Counted from the first letter of the stretch, positions 8,900 through 17,749 are shown. The stretch: DNA of 64,000 bases from Syntrophaceae bacterium UBA6109 (GCA_002428445.1 DIWJ01000074.1:1-64000), one strand, 5' to 3'. The notes: generated by a model from the sequence alone, not told the origin. Numbers and translations: made by a program.

Positions 8900-9553
8900 T
8901 CAGTCGTCCAAGGCGACCAGGCCTTCCCGGATGGCGTATTTCGTCAATTCGGCGACGCTTCGCATGTTCAGCTTCTGCATGATGTTCCGCCGATGGGTTT
9001 CGACGGTCTTGATGCTCAGGTATACATGGGCGGCAATTTCCTTCGCCGTCAAGCCCTCGGCGAGGAGTTGCAGGATCTCGCGCTCCCTTGACGTCATCAG
9101 ATCCACGGCGGTGGGAGAGGACTCGGTCATCTTGTGGAGATATCCCTTCACGACGACGTCCGCGATCTTGGGGCTCAGGTAGGTATTGCCCGTCATGACC
9201 TGGCGAATCGCCCCGGCGAGTTCGCCGAAGGCGCAATCCTTCAGCAGGTAACCCGATGCGCCGGCTTCCAGCATGCCGAGCACGAACCGCCGGTCCGAAT
9301 GCATGGACAGGGCAATGACCTTGACGTCGGGAATCCCGCCGACGATCTTTCTCGTCGCTTCGATCCCGTTCATATCCGGCATGGAGACGTCCATGATGAT
9401 GACATTGGGAGCCAGTTTTTCCGCAAGCGCAATTGCTTTTCTGCCGTTTTCCGCTTCGGCGACCACTTCCATCCCCGCTTCCTTCTCGATCAGGGTGCGA
9501 AGACCGTCCCGAAAGATATTGTGATCATCGGCAAGGAGAACTCGAATTTCCAT
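8900..9553 (-). CDS. NarL/LuxR-family response regulator, orphan
   Basis: 217 residues: a receiver domain with Asp55 (VIIMDVSMPDMNG) and conserved ADDH near the N-terminus, then a LuxR-type helix-turn-helix (LTSREREILQLLAEGLTAKE, KTVETHRRNIMQKLNM). No sensor kinase lies beside it. It is transcribed in the same direction as the upstream gspE-F-H genes with a 232-base gap, so it may be read through from them or have its own promoter in that gap. Function beyond DNA-binding regulator is not inferable. Confidence 0.92.
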   Translation of the reverse strand: MEIRVLLADDHNIFRDGLRTLIEKEAGMEVVAEAENGRKAIALAEKLAPNVIIMDVSMPDMNGIEATRKIVGGIPDVKVIALSMHSDRRFVLGMLEAGASGYLLKDCAFGELAGAIRQVMTGNTYLSPKIADVVVKGYLHKMTESSPTAVDLMTSREREILQLLAEGLTAKEIAAHVYLSIKTVETHRRNIMQKLNMRSVAELTKYAIREGLVALDD

Positions 9554-9676
9554 TTTGTATCATCCCCACAGACCGCACAACTGCGCCTCTCCGGTCGGTC
9601 CCGGATACGCCGCCGGCGCGGAATCCGTCGGAACGGATCGGCAACGGAAACGCCCGGAAGATCCGGCCATGCATTT

Positions 9677-9691
9677 TGTTACAATATAACA
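9677..9691. promoter_or_regulatory. TGTTA-N5-TAACA inverted repeat upstream of the LuxR regulator
   Basis: A 15-base inverted repeat with an AT-rich centre stands out in otherwise GC-rich DNA, about 125 bases upstream of the regulator start on the minus strand. Its shape suits an operator or a promoter core (TATATT read on the minus strand), but no matching -35 is clear. Low confidence. Confidence 0.25.
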
Positions 9692-9785
9692 GCATCCATC
9701 AACCGCCGAAATCAGGTTATTCCTCATCCTGCACCGATCTTTCCCTCAAAGTTCCTCATCCATTGTCTGAGGAGAGGTCAGGGAT

Positions 9786-10226
9786 TTAATCTCTCGTCAG
9801 GACGGCGCCCGTCACCGGATCCATCTCGATCCGCATTGCCTTCCTCCCTCCGGACAGGAGGATCGTCGCTCCCGTCATGCTTCCGGCGGGCTGGAGAACG
9901 ATGGGATACTCTCCCTGCCGGATCTCGCCGGAGTGAGGATCGACAATCCGTATCACGGTCCCCGGGGGGATGCTTCTTGCCGGTTGCCCCTCGATCCCGA
10001 AGCTCCTCCTGTCCAGATCGATGATCACTGTCCGGATTTCCATGGCCGTACGGGAAATGTACCGCGCGTGGCGGATCGTCGCCGCGATTTCCCTTCCCGT
10101 CGCGTGAAGTCGAGCCGAGGGGAGGAACCCCGCGAAGAAGACCGTCGATAGTCCCAGGATCAGGGTGACGAGCGAAAGGACGATGATCGTCTCCAGGAGA
10201 GTGAATCCCTTTTTCCCCATGTTCAT
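9786..10226 (-). CDS. gspH: Type II secretion pseudopilin GspH
   Basis: Minor pseudopilin of about 146 residues. It has a class III signal (MNMGKKG|FTLLETIIVLSLVTLI) with cleavage after Gly and Glu at mature position 5. The remainder has the GspH/FimT layout: ARYISRTAMEIRTVIIDLDR, followed by C-terminal beta strands. The ATG at 10226 is preferred because it gives a short basic leader and has GGAAGGG 7 bases upstream; the frame is open to 10271 (TTG). It is the last gene of gspE-F-H. The major pseudopilin GspG, usually between F and H, is absent here. Confidence 0.85.
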   Translation of the reverse strand: MNMGKKGFTLLETIIVLSLVTLILGLSTVFFAGFLPSARLHATGREIAATIRHARYISRTAMEIRTVIIDLDRRSFGIEGQPARSIPPGTVIRIVDPHSGEIRQGEYPIVLQPAGSMTGATILLSGGRKAMRIEMDPVTGAVLTRD

Positions 10227-10267
10227 AGACGGTCCCTTCCCGGCGAAAAAATCGTCACGCCTCATCT

Positions 10268-11464
10268 TCAAAGCGGGATATCGGAAATGCTGAAGATCGC
10301 CAGCAGCATCGAAATCACGATAAACCCGATGATCAGCCCCATCACCAGGATCAGGACCGGCTCCAGGAGGGCCATGAACCTCTTGACCGCCTGCTTGAGG
10401 CTCTTTTCATAGATCACGGCGACTTTCATCAGCATGGCGTCGAGCTGTCCCGTCTCTTCGCCCACGGCAATCATGGAGAGCGCCATCGGCGGAAAGACTC
10501 CCGCCTTCGAAAGAGGATCGGAGATACCGCGTCCCTCCTTGGCCCCTTTCGAAAGAGCCTCGACATTCCGGGCGATGACCCTGTTGCCGATGACATCCTT
10601 GGCATTGTTCAGGGCCTGCAGAAGGGAGACCCCGCTGCCGAGAAGGGTTCCCAGGGTCCTGCAGAATCTCGCCGTCTCCAGTTTCCTGATCACATCATCC
10701 ATCAGGAGGAGTTTCAGGGCATCCCAACGGTAACGTCCCCGCTCGGACGCGAGCATATTCCTGAACAGGAATCCCGCCGCAATCAGGGCAATCAGGAAGA
10801 GCCAACCGTAGGATTTGAGGATCCCGCTTGCCGTGAGGAGAATCTGCGTCGACGCAGGGAGCGCAGTCCCGAGTTCGGAGAAAATGACGGAAAACCTCGG
10901 CAGGACGAAGGTCAGGAGCAGGATGATGGATATTCCGCCCGTAAAGGCGAGGATCGTCGGATAGATCATCGCCGAAACGACATGATCTCGGAGTTCCTTT
11001 GACGATTCGAGAAACTCGTTGAGCCTTTCCAGTACCGCATCCAGCACGCCGCCGGCCTCGCCGGCCCGGATCATGTTGACGTACAGCCTGGGGAAGATGT
11101 CGGGATGTTTCTGGAGGGCGTCGGAAAAGGACATCCCTTCCCGGATGGACTTGAGAAGGGCCTCGACCATCTCCCTCATTCCCCGGTGATCCGATATTTC
11201 GGAAATGATGTGAAGACTTCGATCAAGGGGCAGCCCCGCCCCCAGCAGCGTGGAGAGTTCCGCCGTAAACGTCATCAGATCCCTTTTCGAGGCGTGAAAA
11301 CGTATCCGCGACCCGAAGACGCGATCCGACGGAGAGGTGATCGCGAGCGGGATCAGCCCCATATTCCTGAGCCTCTCGACGGCGGTCCTCGAATCGGCCG
11401 CCTCGATGACCCCTTCGGAAACCTCTCCCGCCAGGCTTGTCGACCGGTATGCAAAGATGGGCAT
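10268..11464 (-). CDS. gspF: Type II secretion inner-membrane protein GspF
   Basis: Polytopic platform protein of 398 residues with the two repeated T2SSF domains (about 70-190 and 270-395), each with the GEXXG motif (MIRAGEAGGVLDAVL; MIAVGEETGQLDAMLMKVA), and three membrane segments (near 168-190, 220-240 and 370-392). The start ATG abuts the gspE stop (TAG|ATG). The N-terminus MPIFAYRSTSLAGEVSEG is typical of the family. It would link the ATPase GspE to the pseudopilus. Confidence 0.95.
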   Translation of the reverse strand: MPIFAYRSTSLAGEVSEGVIEAADSRTAVERLRNMGLIPLAITSPSDRVFGSRIRFHASKRDLMTFTAELSTLLGAGLPLDRSLHIISEISDHRGMREMVEALLKSIREGMSFSDALQKHPDIFPRLYVNMIRAGEAGGVLDAVLERLNEFLESSKELRDHVVSAMIYPTILAFTGGISIILLLTFVLPRFSVIFSELGTALPASTQILLTASGILKSYGWLFLIALIAAGFLFRNMLASERGRYRWDALKLLLMDDVIRKLETARFCRTLGTLLGSGVSLLQALNNAKDVIGNRVIARNVEALSKGAKEGRGISDPLSKAGVFPPMALSMIAVGEETGQLDAMLMKVAVIYEKSLKQAVKRFMALLEPVLILVMGLIIGFIVISMLLAIFSISDIPL

Positions 11465-12988
11465 CTAGGCCTCCTGGGTCACCCGGAACACCTCATGCAG
11501 GGTTGTCATGCCCCTTCGAACCTTTTCCGCGCCGTCCTCAAGAAGGGTTCTCATCCCGAGTTTCCTCGCCGTCTGGCGGAGCTCGTTTGCATCCGCGTTC
11601 CGGAGAATCAATTTGCGGATGTCGTCATCGACCACCAGCAATTCGAAGAGGCCCTTTCTTCCGTAGTAGCCCGTGAAGGTGCACGCCTCACATCCCCGGC
11701 CCCGATAGAGATCGACGTCCGCGTCGAAACCGAAGATGGCCAGTTCCTCCCGGTTGACCGCGGAGGTGTCCCGTTCCCGGCAGTTCGGGCAGATGACCCT
11801 CACGAGCCGCTGCGCCATGATTCCGCGAATCGTCGAAGACAGGAGAAAGCGTTCCACGCCGAGATCCAGGAGGCGCGTGACGGCGCTGGGGGCATCGTTC
11901 GTGTGAAGCGTGGAAAAAACCAGATGACCGGTCAGAGCCGACTGAACGGCAATCTCCGCCGTTTCCAGGTCGCGGATCTCGCCGATCATGATGACATCGG
12001 GGTCCTGCCGGACGATATGGCGGAGGGTGTTGGCAAAGTTGAGGCCGATGGCGGGCTTCACCTGGATCTGGTTGACGCCTTTGAGCTGATATTCCACCGG
12101 GTCCTCGACGGTGATGATTTTCCGGTCCGGCGAATTGATCTCGTCCAGGGTGCCGTAAAGGGTGGTCGTCTTCCCGCTCCCGGTGGGGCCGGTAACAAGG
12201 ATGATGCCGTTGGGCTTCGAAATGAGTTTGTGGAATTGCGAGAGCGTATCGTCCGAGAACCCGAGGTGGCCGAGATGAATATCGATGCCCTCCTTGTCGA
12301 GGATTCTCATGACGACGGATTCTCCATAAAGCACGGGAATGGTCGAAACGCGGAGGTCGATCTCCTTCCGGCCGACCTTGATCCGGATGCGGCCGTCCTG
12401 GGGAAGCCGCCTTTCGGCGATGTTCAGCTTCGCCATGATCTTGACCCTGGAAATGATGGCCGGGAGGAGCTTCTTCGGCGCCGTTTCCACGTGGTGAAGC
12501 ACGCCGTCGATGCGGTAGCGGATTTTCAGGCTGTCCTCGAAGGGTTCGATATGGATATCGCTGGCCCGGCTCTCCAGCGCCCTGGAGATGAGAAGGTTGA
12601 CGAGCTTGATGATCGGCGCTTCCGACGCCAGGTTCTTGAGATGCCCGACATCCTCTCCTTCGTCGTCGACAAATTCGAATTCGTTGCTGTCGATGTTTTC
12701 GATGATCTTATTGATGTCCTGGGCTTCCTGTCCGTAGTATCGGGAGATGTAATCATCGATCATTTTCCCGTCGCCGGAGTACACCTCCACGTCCGCGCTC
12801 AGGGCGACCGCAAGGGAATCGATCACCTCCCGGTCCCCGGGGTCGGCCATGAGGACCCTGAGCAGGTTGTTCTTGATTTCCAGGGGAATGAAGCGTTTCT
12901 CGCGAATGAATCGGGACGATAGACCGTCGACCACGATGGGGACCTTGGGGAGTTGCTCCATCTGGATAACCGGTACGGCCTGACTCAT
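11465..12988 (-). CDS. gspE: Type II secretion ATPase GspE
   Basis: Hexameric ATPase of about 507 residues that powers pseudopilus assembly. It has the N-terminal MshEN-like domain, Walker A GPTGSGKTTT, an Asp box (ITVEDPVEY), Walker B DVIMIGEIRD, a His box (HLVFSTLHTNDAPSAVTRL) and the four-Cys zinc motif (CPNC ... CEAC). The start at 12988 is chosen from AAGGGGACGGG upstream; the frame stays open to 13348 but without similarity. It is first in the minus-strand operon gspE-F-H. It is divergent from the FKBP/oxidase genes, with a 528-base region between. Confidence 0.95.
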   Translation of the reverse strand: MSQAVPVIQMEQLPKVPIVVDGLSSRFIREKRFIPLEIKNNLLRVLMADPGDREVIDSLAVALSADVEVYSGDGKMIDDYISRYYGQEAQDINKIIENIDSNEFEFVDDEGEDVGHLKNLASEAPIIKLVNLLISRALESRASDIHIEPFEDSLKIRYRIDGVLHHVETAPKKLLPAIISRVKIMAKLNIAERRLPQDGRIRIKVGRKEIDLRVSTIPVLYGESVVMRILDKEGIDIHLGHLGFSDDTLSQFHKLISKPNGIILVTGPTGSGKTTTLYGTLDEINSPDRKIITVEDPVEYQLKGVNQIQVKPAIGLNFANTLRHIVRQDPDVIMIGEIRDLETAEIAVQSALTGHLVFSTLHTNDAPSAVTRLLDLGVERFLLSSTIRGIMAQRLVRVICPNCRERDTSAVNREELAIFGFDADVDLYRGRGCEACTFTGYYGRKGLFELLVVDDDIRKLILRNADANELRQTARKLGMRTLLEDGAEKVRRGMTTLHEVFRVTQEA

Positions 12989-13516
12989 GTTCCCGTCCCC
13001 TTCGTTTTTTCCGCACCCGGATTTCCGAGATATCCATGATGCGGCGCGCCCTTCCAGGCGCGAGCGATCCGTCTTCCGCGGGACCGTCGGGTTTTCTCTT
13101 CCGCATCCGCCGTCCGGCAGCCTTCCCGCAGTTAAGAAATTTCTTGCACTATTCGGTCTTCTTCTCCATCGGGCGATGACGCGATCGGGGGGGGCAATTC
13201 TCTTAATTCTCCATCGGGGAAATGCTGAACGGCCGCGGCGAGCCGGGCAGGAATGCTCCGAAAGCGCGGCCGCCGCAGTTTTTCCCGGATTTCGGACAGG
13301 CCGATCATCCGTTTCGGAATCGGCACATATCCGTATCGGAAATTCCAAATCATCTATTCGACGGGCGGATTTGAGCTTGCCCCCGATGGTGGAGGCGACG
13401 ACGTCAGGCTATCTTACAGCCGAGGCCAGACGTCCGGCAGGGCGCACTGGACGACCGTTTTTCAGGAAGGGCGGCCGGCATTTGCGCGTCACGAAAACAG
13501 GCATAGGGAGGAACGC
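12989..13516. promoter_or_regulatory. Divergent intergenic region gspE / FKBP-oxidase
   Basis: 528 bases between oppositely transcribed genes, so promoters for both directions should lie here. A perfect 12-base palindrome AAGAAATTTCTT sits at 13134-13145, followed by AT-richer DNA and a repeated AATTCTC motif (about 13197-13215). No -35/-10 or -24/-12 pair could be assigned with confidence. Open frames across this region lack family features and overlap each other, so I do not call genes. Confidence 0.5.
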
Positions 13517-14197
13517 ATGAGAAAGCTGTTGACGGGGTGTCTCGGGATTCTGGGGATTGTGCTGATTGCGGGAATCTGTACGGCGGCGGAGGAGGCGAAA
13601 CCGGCCACGGACGCAGAGAAGATCAGCTACAGCATCGGCTATCAGGTCGGCGGCGACTTCCGGCGGCAGGGCTGGAAAATCGATGCCGCGATGCTGACGC
13701 AGGGCGTGCTGGACGCCGCAAACAATACCGCCCCCAGGATTCCCCCGGCGCAGATGAATGCGGTTCTTTCAAACCTGAAGAAGAAGCTCATGGCCGATCA
13801 GCGCGTGACGGCCAAACAGGTCGAGGAGTCCTTCCTGGCCGCGAACGCGAAAAAGGAAGGCGTCGTCGTCCTGCCGGACGGGGTTCAGTACAAGGTGATC
13901 AAGGACGGCGCCGGCAAGCAGCCCACCATGAAGGACGACGTGACCATCAAGTATCGCGTCGGCCGGATCGACGGTCAGGAGATCGCCACCGGATATCCCG
14001 ATGCCGCGCCGAGGACCTATCCCCTGAAGAAGGCCCTTCCCGGTCTCAAAGAAGTGCTGCTCCTGATGAAAGAGGGGGCGGTCTGGCAGGTTGTCCTTCC
14101 TCCGGGGCCCGCGCTGGGCTCGCGGGGGGAGGCGCTGGAAAATGCAGGTGTCCTTGTTTATGAACTGGAACTGGTTTCCGTTCAGCCCGGCAAGTGA
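13517..14197 (+). CDS. Divergent FKBP-like periplasmic protein
   Basis: 226 residues with a signal peptide (MRKLLTGCLGILGIVLIAGI, then CTAA). An N-terminal Mip/FkpA-type dimerisation domain (EKISYSIGYQVGGDFRRQG, about 35-115) is followed by an FKBP-fold domain (about 125-224). The fold is recognisable (VLPDGVQYKVIKDGAG; DDVTIKYRVGRIDGQE; VLVYELELVSV), but the usual active-site residues are lost: FD is replaced by IA, the central Trp by Leu (LPGLKEV) and LAYG by PALG. It is likely a chaperone without proline isomerase activity. RBS GGGAGG precedes the ATG. The multicopper oxidase follows 72 bases later, which suggests a folding role for it. Confidence 0.8.
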   Translation: MRKLLTGCLGILGIVLIAGICTAAEEAKPATDAEKISYSIGYQVGGDFRRQGWKIDAAMLTQGVLDAANNTAPRIPPAQMNAVLSNLKKKLMADQRVTAKQVEESFLAANAKKEGVVVLPDGVQYKVIKDGAGKQPTMKDDVTIKYRVGRIDGQEIATGYPDAAPRTYPLKKALPGLKEVLLLMKEGAVWQVVLPPGPALGSRGEALENAGVLVYELELVSVQPGK

Positions 14198-14269
14198 TCG
14201 AGGAGCCTCAGAGCAGGCGGGAAGGCTTTGTCGCCGTCACGCCTTTCGTGAAAACGGAGGAAATGAAAA

Positions 14270-17200
14270 ATGAAGAGAAATAAGTCAGGGCCGTGGCGGC
14301 TGAGGTGGGTCAGGGTTGTGAGCCTGGCCTGTATCGGAGTTATCGTGTGCTTTACCGGCGGTCCGGCATTCGCCCAGACCTATGTCCCGGGCGGAACACT
14401 GGACCCGACGACCATTCCCAAGTACGTGACACCGCTGGTGATACCGCCGCAGATGCCGAAGAGTACGGCTTCTCCGGCGCCGGCCGCGGATTACGACATC
14501 GCCGTCCGCCAGTTCAAGCAGCAGATCCTTCCGGGCGGCATCTGGGGATCGTCCTTCCCAAGTCCCGCGGGAGGAGGCGCCACTGTGGGGCCGTTCCCCG
14601 CAACGACGGTCTGGAGTTACGGCCGCGCGGAGGATCCCGTCCCCGACTCTTCGGGAATCGGCGGGGCCGTGGGTGTTGCGCCGGCACAGAACTCGACCTT
14701 CAACTACCCGGCCTTCACCGTGGAGAACACTTCAAACACCGCAACCACCGTACGCTGGATCAATGACCTGGTCGACGCAAGCGGAAATTATCTGCCGCAG
14801 CTGTTCCCCGTCGATCAGACACTGCATTGGGCCAACCCGCCCAATTCCAACTGCGCCATGGGCGATCCGAACCGCACCGACTGCGAGTCGACGGTCCCCA
14901 CGCCCTATACCGGACCGGTGCCGATCGTGACCCATGTCCACGGCGCCCACGTCCAGCCGCACAGCGACGGCTATCCCGAGGCGTGGTGGCTCCCGGCCGC
15001 CAACAACATCCCCACGGGCTACGCGATGCGCGGGTCGAACTACGGCCAGGCGGACAACACCAATACCGTCCCCGGGTCCGCGTATTTCAGCTATGAAAAC
15101 ACCCAGCCCGCGGCAACCATCTGGTACCATGACCATGCCCTCGGCATGACCCGGCTGAACGTCTATGCCGGGCCGGCCGGTTTCTGGCTCATCCGCGGCG
15201 GTTCGCACGACACGGCCGCTGGCATCCTGCCCGGGCCGGCGCCGACCCTTGCGGGCGGCGATCCGAACTTCAACGCAACGGTCCGCGCGGCTATCCGGGA
15301 TGTCCCGATTGCGATTCAGGACCGATCGTTCAACACCGATGGCAACCTCTTCTATCCGCAGGACCGCACCTTCTTCGACGGTTTCACCGGCCCCTTCATC
15401 GGGGGAACCGGGACGCCCGCGGGCCCTTCGGATATGCACGGAATTTGGAACCCCGAGGCCTTCTTCAACACGATGGTGGTCAACGGGACCACCTGGCCGA
15501 AATTCGACGTGGCCCCGGCGCGCTACCGCCTGAGGCTTCTGAACGGCTGCAACTCGCGGACGTTGAACCTCTCGATTTTCGTGGTGAGCAGCGATCCCGA
15601 CGGCATCCCCGGAAACGCCGATGACGTCCTCGGCGCCGAGATTCCGATCTACCAACTCGGCGGCGATCAGGGATTCCTGCCCAAGGTCGTGAAGATCGTG
15701 ACGGGCTTTGTCACGACCCTTCCCGGCGACGGCACGGTTCCCGCGGCCGTGGCGGCCGCCGACCCCCGCCAGGCGCTGCTGCTGATGCCCGCAGAGCGCG
15801 GCGACGTGATCGTCGACTTCAGCGGCATTGGAAATGGGACGCGACTCCGCATGATTAACACCGCGCCCGATGCGCCTTTCGGCGGTTTCCCGGCGGCGCC
15901 GTTTCTTCCCGGCGACGTTGCGGATGCCCTCACCAGCGGGCAGGTCATGGATTTTGTCGTCAACAATACCCTGACACAACCGGGCGATGCGACCACCCTG
16001 CTGCCGGAAAACATCGTTCTCCCGGCATTGCCGACGATCGGCGCAACGACCAATACCCGGCAGGTAACCCTCAACGAACTGTCCTCGAGTCAGGTCTGCG
16101 TCGAAATCGACGCCGTGGACGGGCATATCGTCGGAACGCTCTTCAGCACCTTTGCGGGCGATCCGAATTTCCTCAGCAACTGCGCGGCGGCTGCGCCCAC
16201 GATTCCGGGCAACCTCCCGGAACCGATGGGGCCGCAAATGGCGCTCCTGGGCGTGGTGACGACGGACGGCGTCGGCAATGTGACCGCCCTGCCGAAGCGA
16301 TGGGGTGACGCGGTAACGGAAGCCCCGCTCCTCAACAGCACCGAAGTCTGGGAAATCTTCAATACCACCGCCGATGCGCATCCGGTGCATCTGCACCAGG
16401 TGGGTTTCCAGGTGATTGAACGCGAAGACCTGGATCCGGGCGCCCTCGCACTCGGGAACCTGGTCCCGACCGGAGCGACGTATCCATCGCTGCCCAATGA
16501 AAAGGGCTACAAGGACACGGTGATCTCCTATCCGGGCCAGATTGTGCGCATCAAGGCCAATTTCGACATCGCCGGCCTCTATGTCTGGCATTGCCACATC
16601 ATCGAGCATGAAGACCATGAGATGATGCGGCCCCTGTTCGTCAACGGGGACAGTCTGATCTATGCGGCAAATACCGGCGCCGGCATCTCGCAGTGGAATC
16701 TGGGCGTGTGGAGCCAGATCACGGCCAACGATCCTCAGCTCATGACGGCCTCGGGCACGGTGGCATACGCGGCTTTTGGAACAGGCGTCTGGACGTGGAA
16801 TGGCACGGCCTGGAGCCAGATTACGGCCAATATCCCGGAAGCCATGACCGCCTCAGGTGCGGCTCTGTACGGCGATTTCGGGACCGGCGGCATCTGGAAC
16901 TGGGACGGCGCAACCTGGGGCCTGATTACGGCCAGCAATCCGGAAGCGATGGCGGCAGCCGGTGCGGCTCTGTACGGCGATTTCGGAACCGGCGGCATCT
17001 GGAAATGGGACGGGACAACCTGGTCTCAGATTACGTCCAGCGATCCGGAAGCGATGGCGGCGGCCGGTACGGTTCTGTACGGCGATTTCGGCGCCGGCGG
17101 TATCTGGAAATGGGACGGCACGACCTGGAGCCAGGTAACGCCCAACAATCCGGAGATCATAACGGCGGCTGACACGGTTCTGTACGGCGATTTCGGGACC

Positions 17201-17386
17201 GGCGGCATCTGGAAGTGGGACGGAGCGGCCTGGAGTCAGATTTCTGCGAACAATCCGCAGGCCATGGTTGCGTCGGGTTCGATGTTGTATGCGAATCTTG
17301 GCGGAACCGGTATCTGGAAGTGGGACGGCGCCACCTGGAGCCAGCTTACGGCGACCGATCCGGCCATCATGGTGGCGGCCTACTGA
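14270..17386 (+). CDS. Secreted multicopper oxidase with C-terminal repeat domain (MCO1)
   Basis: 1038 residues with a signal peptide ending AFA|QT. All four copper-ligand motifs of the CotA/bilirubin-oxidase-like family are intact: THVHGAH (His222, 224), WYHDHALGMTRLNVYAG (His287, 289), HPVHLH (704-709) and WHCHIIEHEDHEMM with type-1 Cys775 and an axial Met. It should oxidise phenols, bilins or metal ions with O2, but the substrate is unknown. From about residue 795 to the end the protein consists of seven repeats of about 35 residues. RBS GGAGG lies 8 bases upstream. An FKBP-like gene precedes it and an intrinsic terminator follows. A paralogous architecture exists at 41526. Confidence 0.92.
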   Translation: MKRNKSGPWRLRWVRVVSLACIGVIVCFTGGPAFAQTYVPGGTLDPTTIPKYVTPLVIPPQMPKSTASPAPAADYDIAVRQFKQQILPGGIWGSSFPSPAGGGATVGPFPATTVWSYGRAEDPVPDSSGIGGAVGVAPAQNSTFNYPAFTVENTSNTATTVRWINDLVDASGNYLPQLFPVDQTLHWANPPNSNCAMGDPNRTDCESTVPTPYTGPVPIVTHVHGAHVQPHSDGYPEAWWLPAANNIPTGYAMRGSNYGQADNTNTVPGSAYFSYENTQPAATIWYHDHALGMTRLNVYAGPAGFWLIRGGSHDTAAGILPGPAPTLAGGDPNFNATVRAAIRDVPIAIQDRSFNTDGNLFYPQDRTFFDGFTGPFIGGTGTPAGPSDMHGIWNPEAFFNTMVVNGTTWPKFDVAPARYRLRLLNGCNSRTLNLSIFVVSSDPDGIPGNADDVLGAEIPIYQLGGDQGFLPKVVKIVTGFVTTLPGDGTVPAAVAAADPRQALLLMPAERGDVIVDFSGIGNGTRLRMINTAPDAPFGGFPAAPFLPGDVADALTSGQVMDFVVNNTLTQPGDATTLLPENIVLPALPTIGATTNTRQVTLNELSSSQVCVEIDAVDGHIVGTLFSTFAGDPNFLSNCAAAAPTIPGNLPEPMGPQMALLGVVTTDGVGNVTALPKRWGDAVTEAPLLNSTEVWEIFNTTADAHPVHLHQVGFQVIEREDLDPGALALGNLVPTGATYPSLPNEKGYKDTVISYPGQIVRIKANFDIAGLYVWHCHIIEHEDHEMMRPLFVNGDSLIYAANTGAGISQWNLGVWSQITANDPQLMTASGTVAYAAFGTGVWTWNGTAWSQITANIPEAMTASGAALYGDFGTGGIWNWDGATWGLITASNPEAMAAAGAALYGDFGTGGIWKWDGTTWSQITSSDPEAMAAAGTVLYGDFGAGGIWKWDGTTWSQVTPNNPEIITAADTVLYGDFGTGGIWKWDGAAWSQISANNPQAMVASGSMLYANLGGTGIWKWDGATWSQLTATDPAIMVAAY
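16652..17383 (+). repeat. Seven 35-residue (105-bp) tandem repeats in MCO1
   Basis: Protein-level tandem repeats following the oxidase domain. The consensus unit is ALYGDFGTGGIWKWDGTTWS, then QITxxNPEAMAAAG. The seven Trp-rich cores read WNLGVWSQIT, WNGTAWSQIT, WDGATWGLIT, WDGTTWSQIT, WDGTTWSQVT, WDGAAWSQIS and WDGATWSQLT. The centre units are close to identical at DNA level and the outer ones more diverged. The pattern (short strands, aromatic core, G-rich turns, seven copies) suggests a beta-propeller; this is inference. Confidence 0.88.
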
Positions 17387-17450
17387 GACCTGGAGTCCTT
17401 GTCTCCATCGGACTCTCGTTCAAAGCGGAAAAGAAGGAAGAAACCTTTGC

Positions 17451-17485
17451 TTCGGGGAGGGAGAAATCCCTCCCCGAATTTCTTG
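17451..17485 (+). terminator. Intrinsic terminator after MCO1
   Basis: Perfect 11-bp stem (17451-17461 pairs with 17468-17478; arms TTCGGGGAGGG and CCCTCCCCGAA) with an AGAAAT loop, followed by TTTCTT. It lies 65 bases after the MCO1 stop. Nearly the same hairpin follows MCO2 at 45268. Confidence 0.85.
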
Positions 17486-17749
17486 ATCCTGCCGGATATG
17501 GGGCCCGGGAAATGGCCGCGGAGATCAGGACTGCGGCGAACGATGGCTGCGCCGCGAACCCGCACGTTTCGCCGCGAGCCATTTTCCTGTCGGCGGCAAT
17601 CCAAATTCGAAAGTCCGAATCAGGTATCCCGTCCGGGAATATAAGCTTTTCCCCGATGGAAGCAGTGCGTGCAGTCCTTATACTATCCTCAGCCAGCGCA
17701 GCCCGCCGCAGGGGCGGGAAAATTCTTCTTCGGAGGAGGAGATGATCCC
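17486..17749. promoter_or_regulatory. Leader region of the small-protein gene cluster
   Basis: Together with the terminator, this fills the 363 bases between MCO1 and the next gene. It contains a weak hairpin (ATTCG ... CGAAT near 17607-17622) and an A/T-richer stretch with TTATACTAT near 17677-17685 that could be a -10 element. No gene is supported here. Confidence 0.35.

Noticed and set aside
12989..13516. Upstream extension of gspE and other small open frames in the divergent region
   Set aside because: No similarity or ribosome sites; the gspE start at 12988 has a good RBS and a typical N-terminus.
14732..16618. Long open frames antisense to both oxidase genes (also 41541-44267)
   Set aside because: Antisense shadows; the plus-strand proteins have complete copper motifs and signal peptides.
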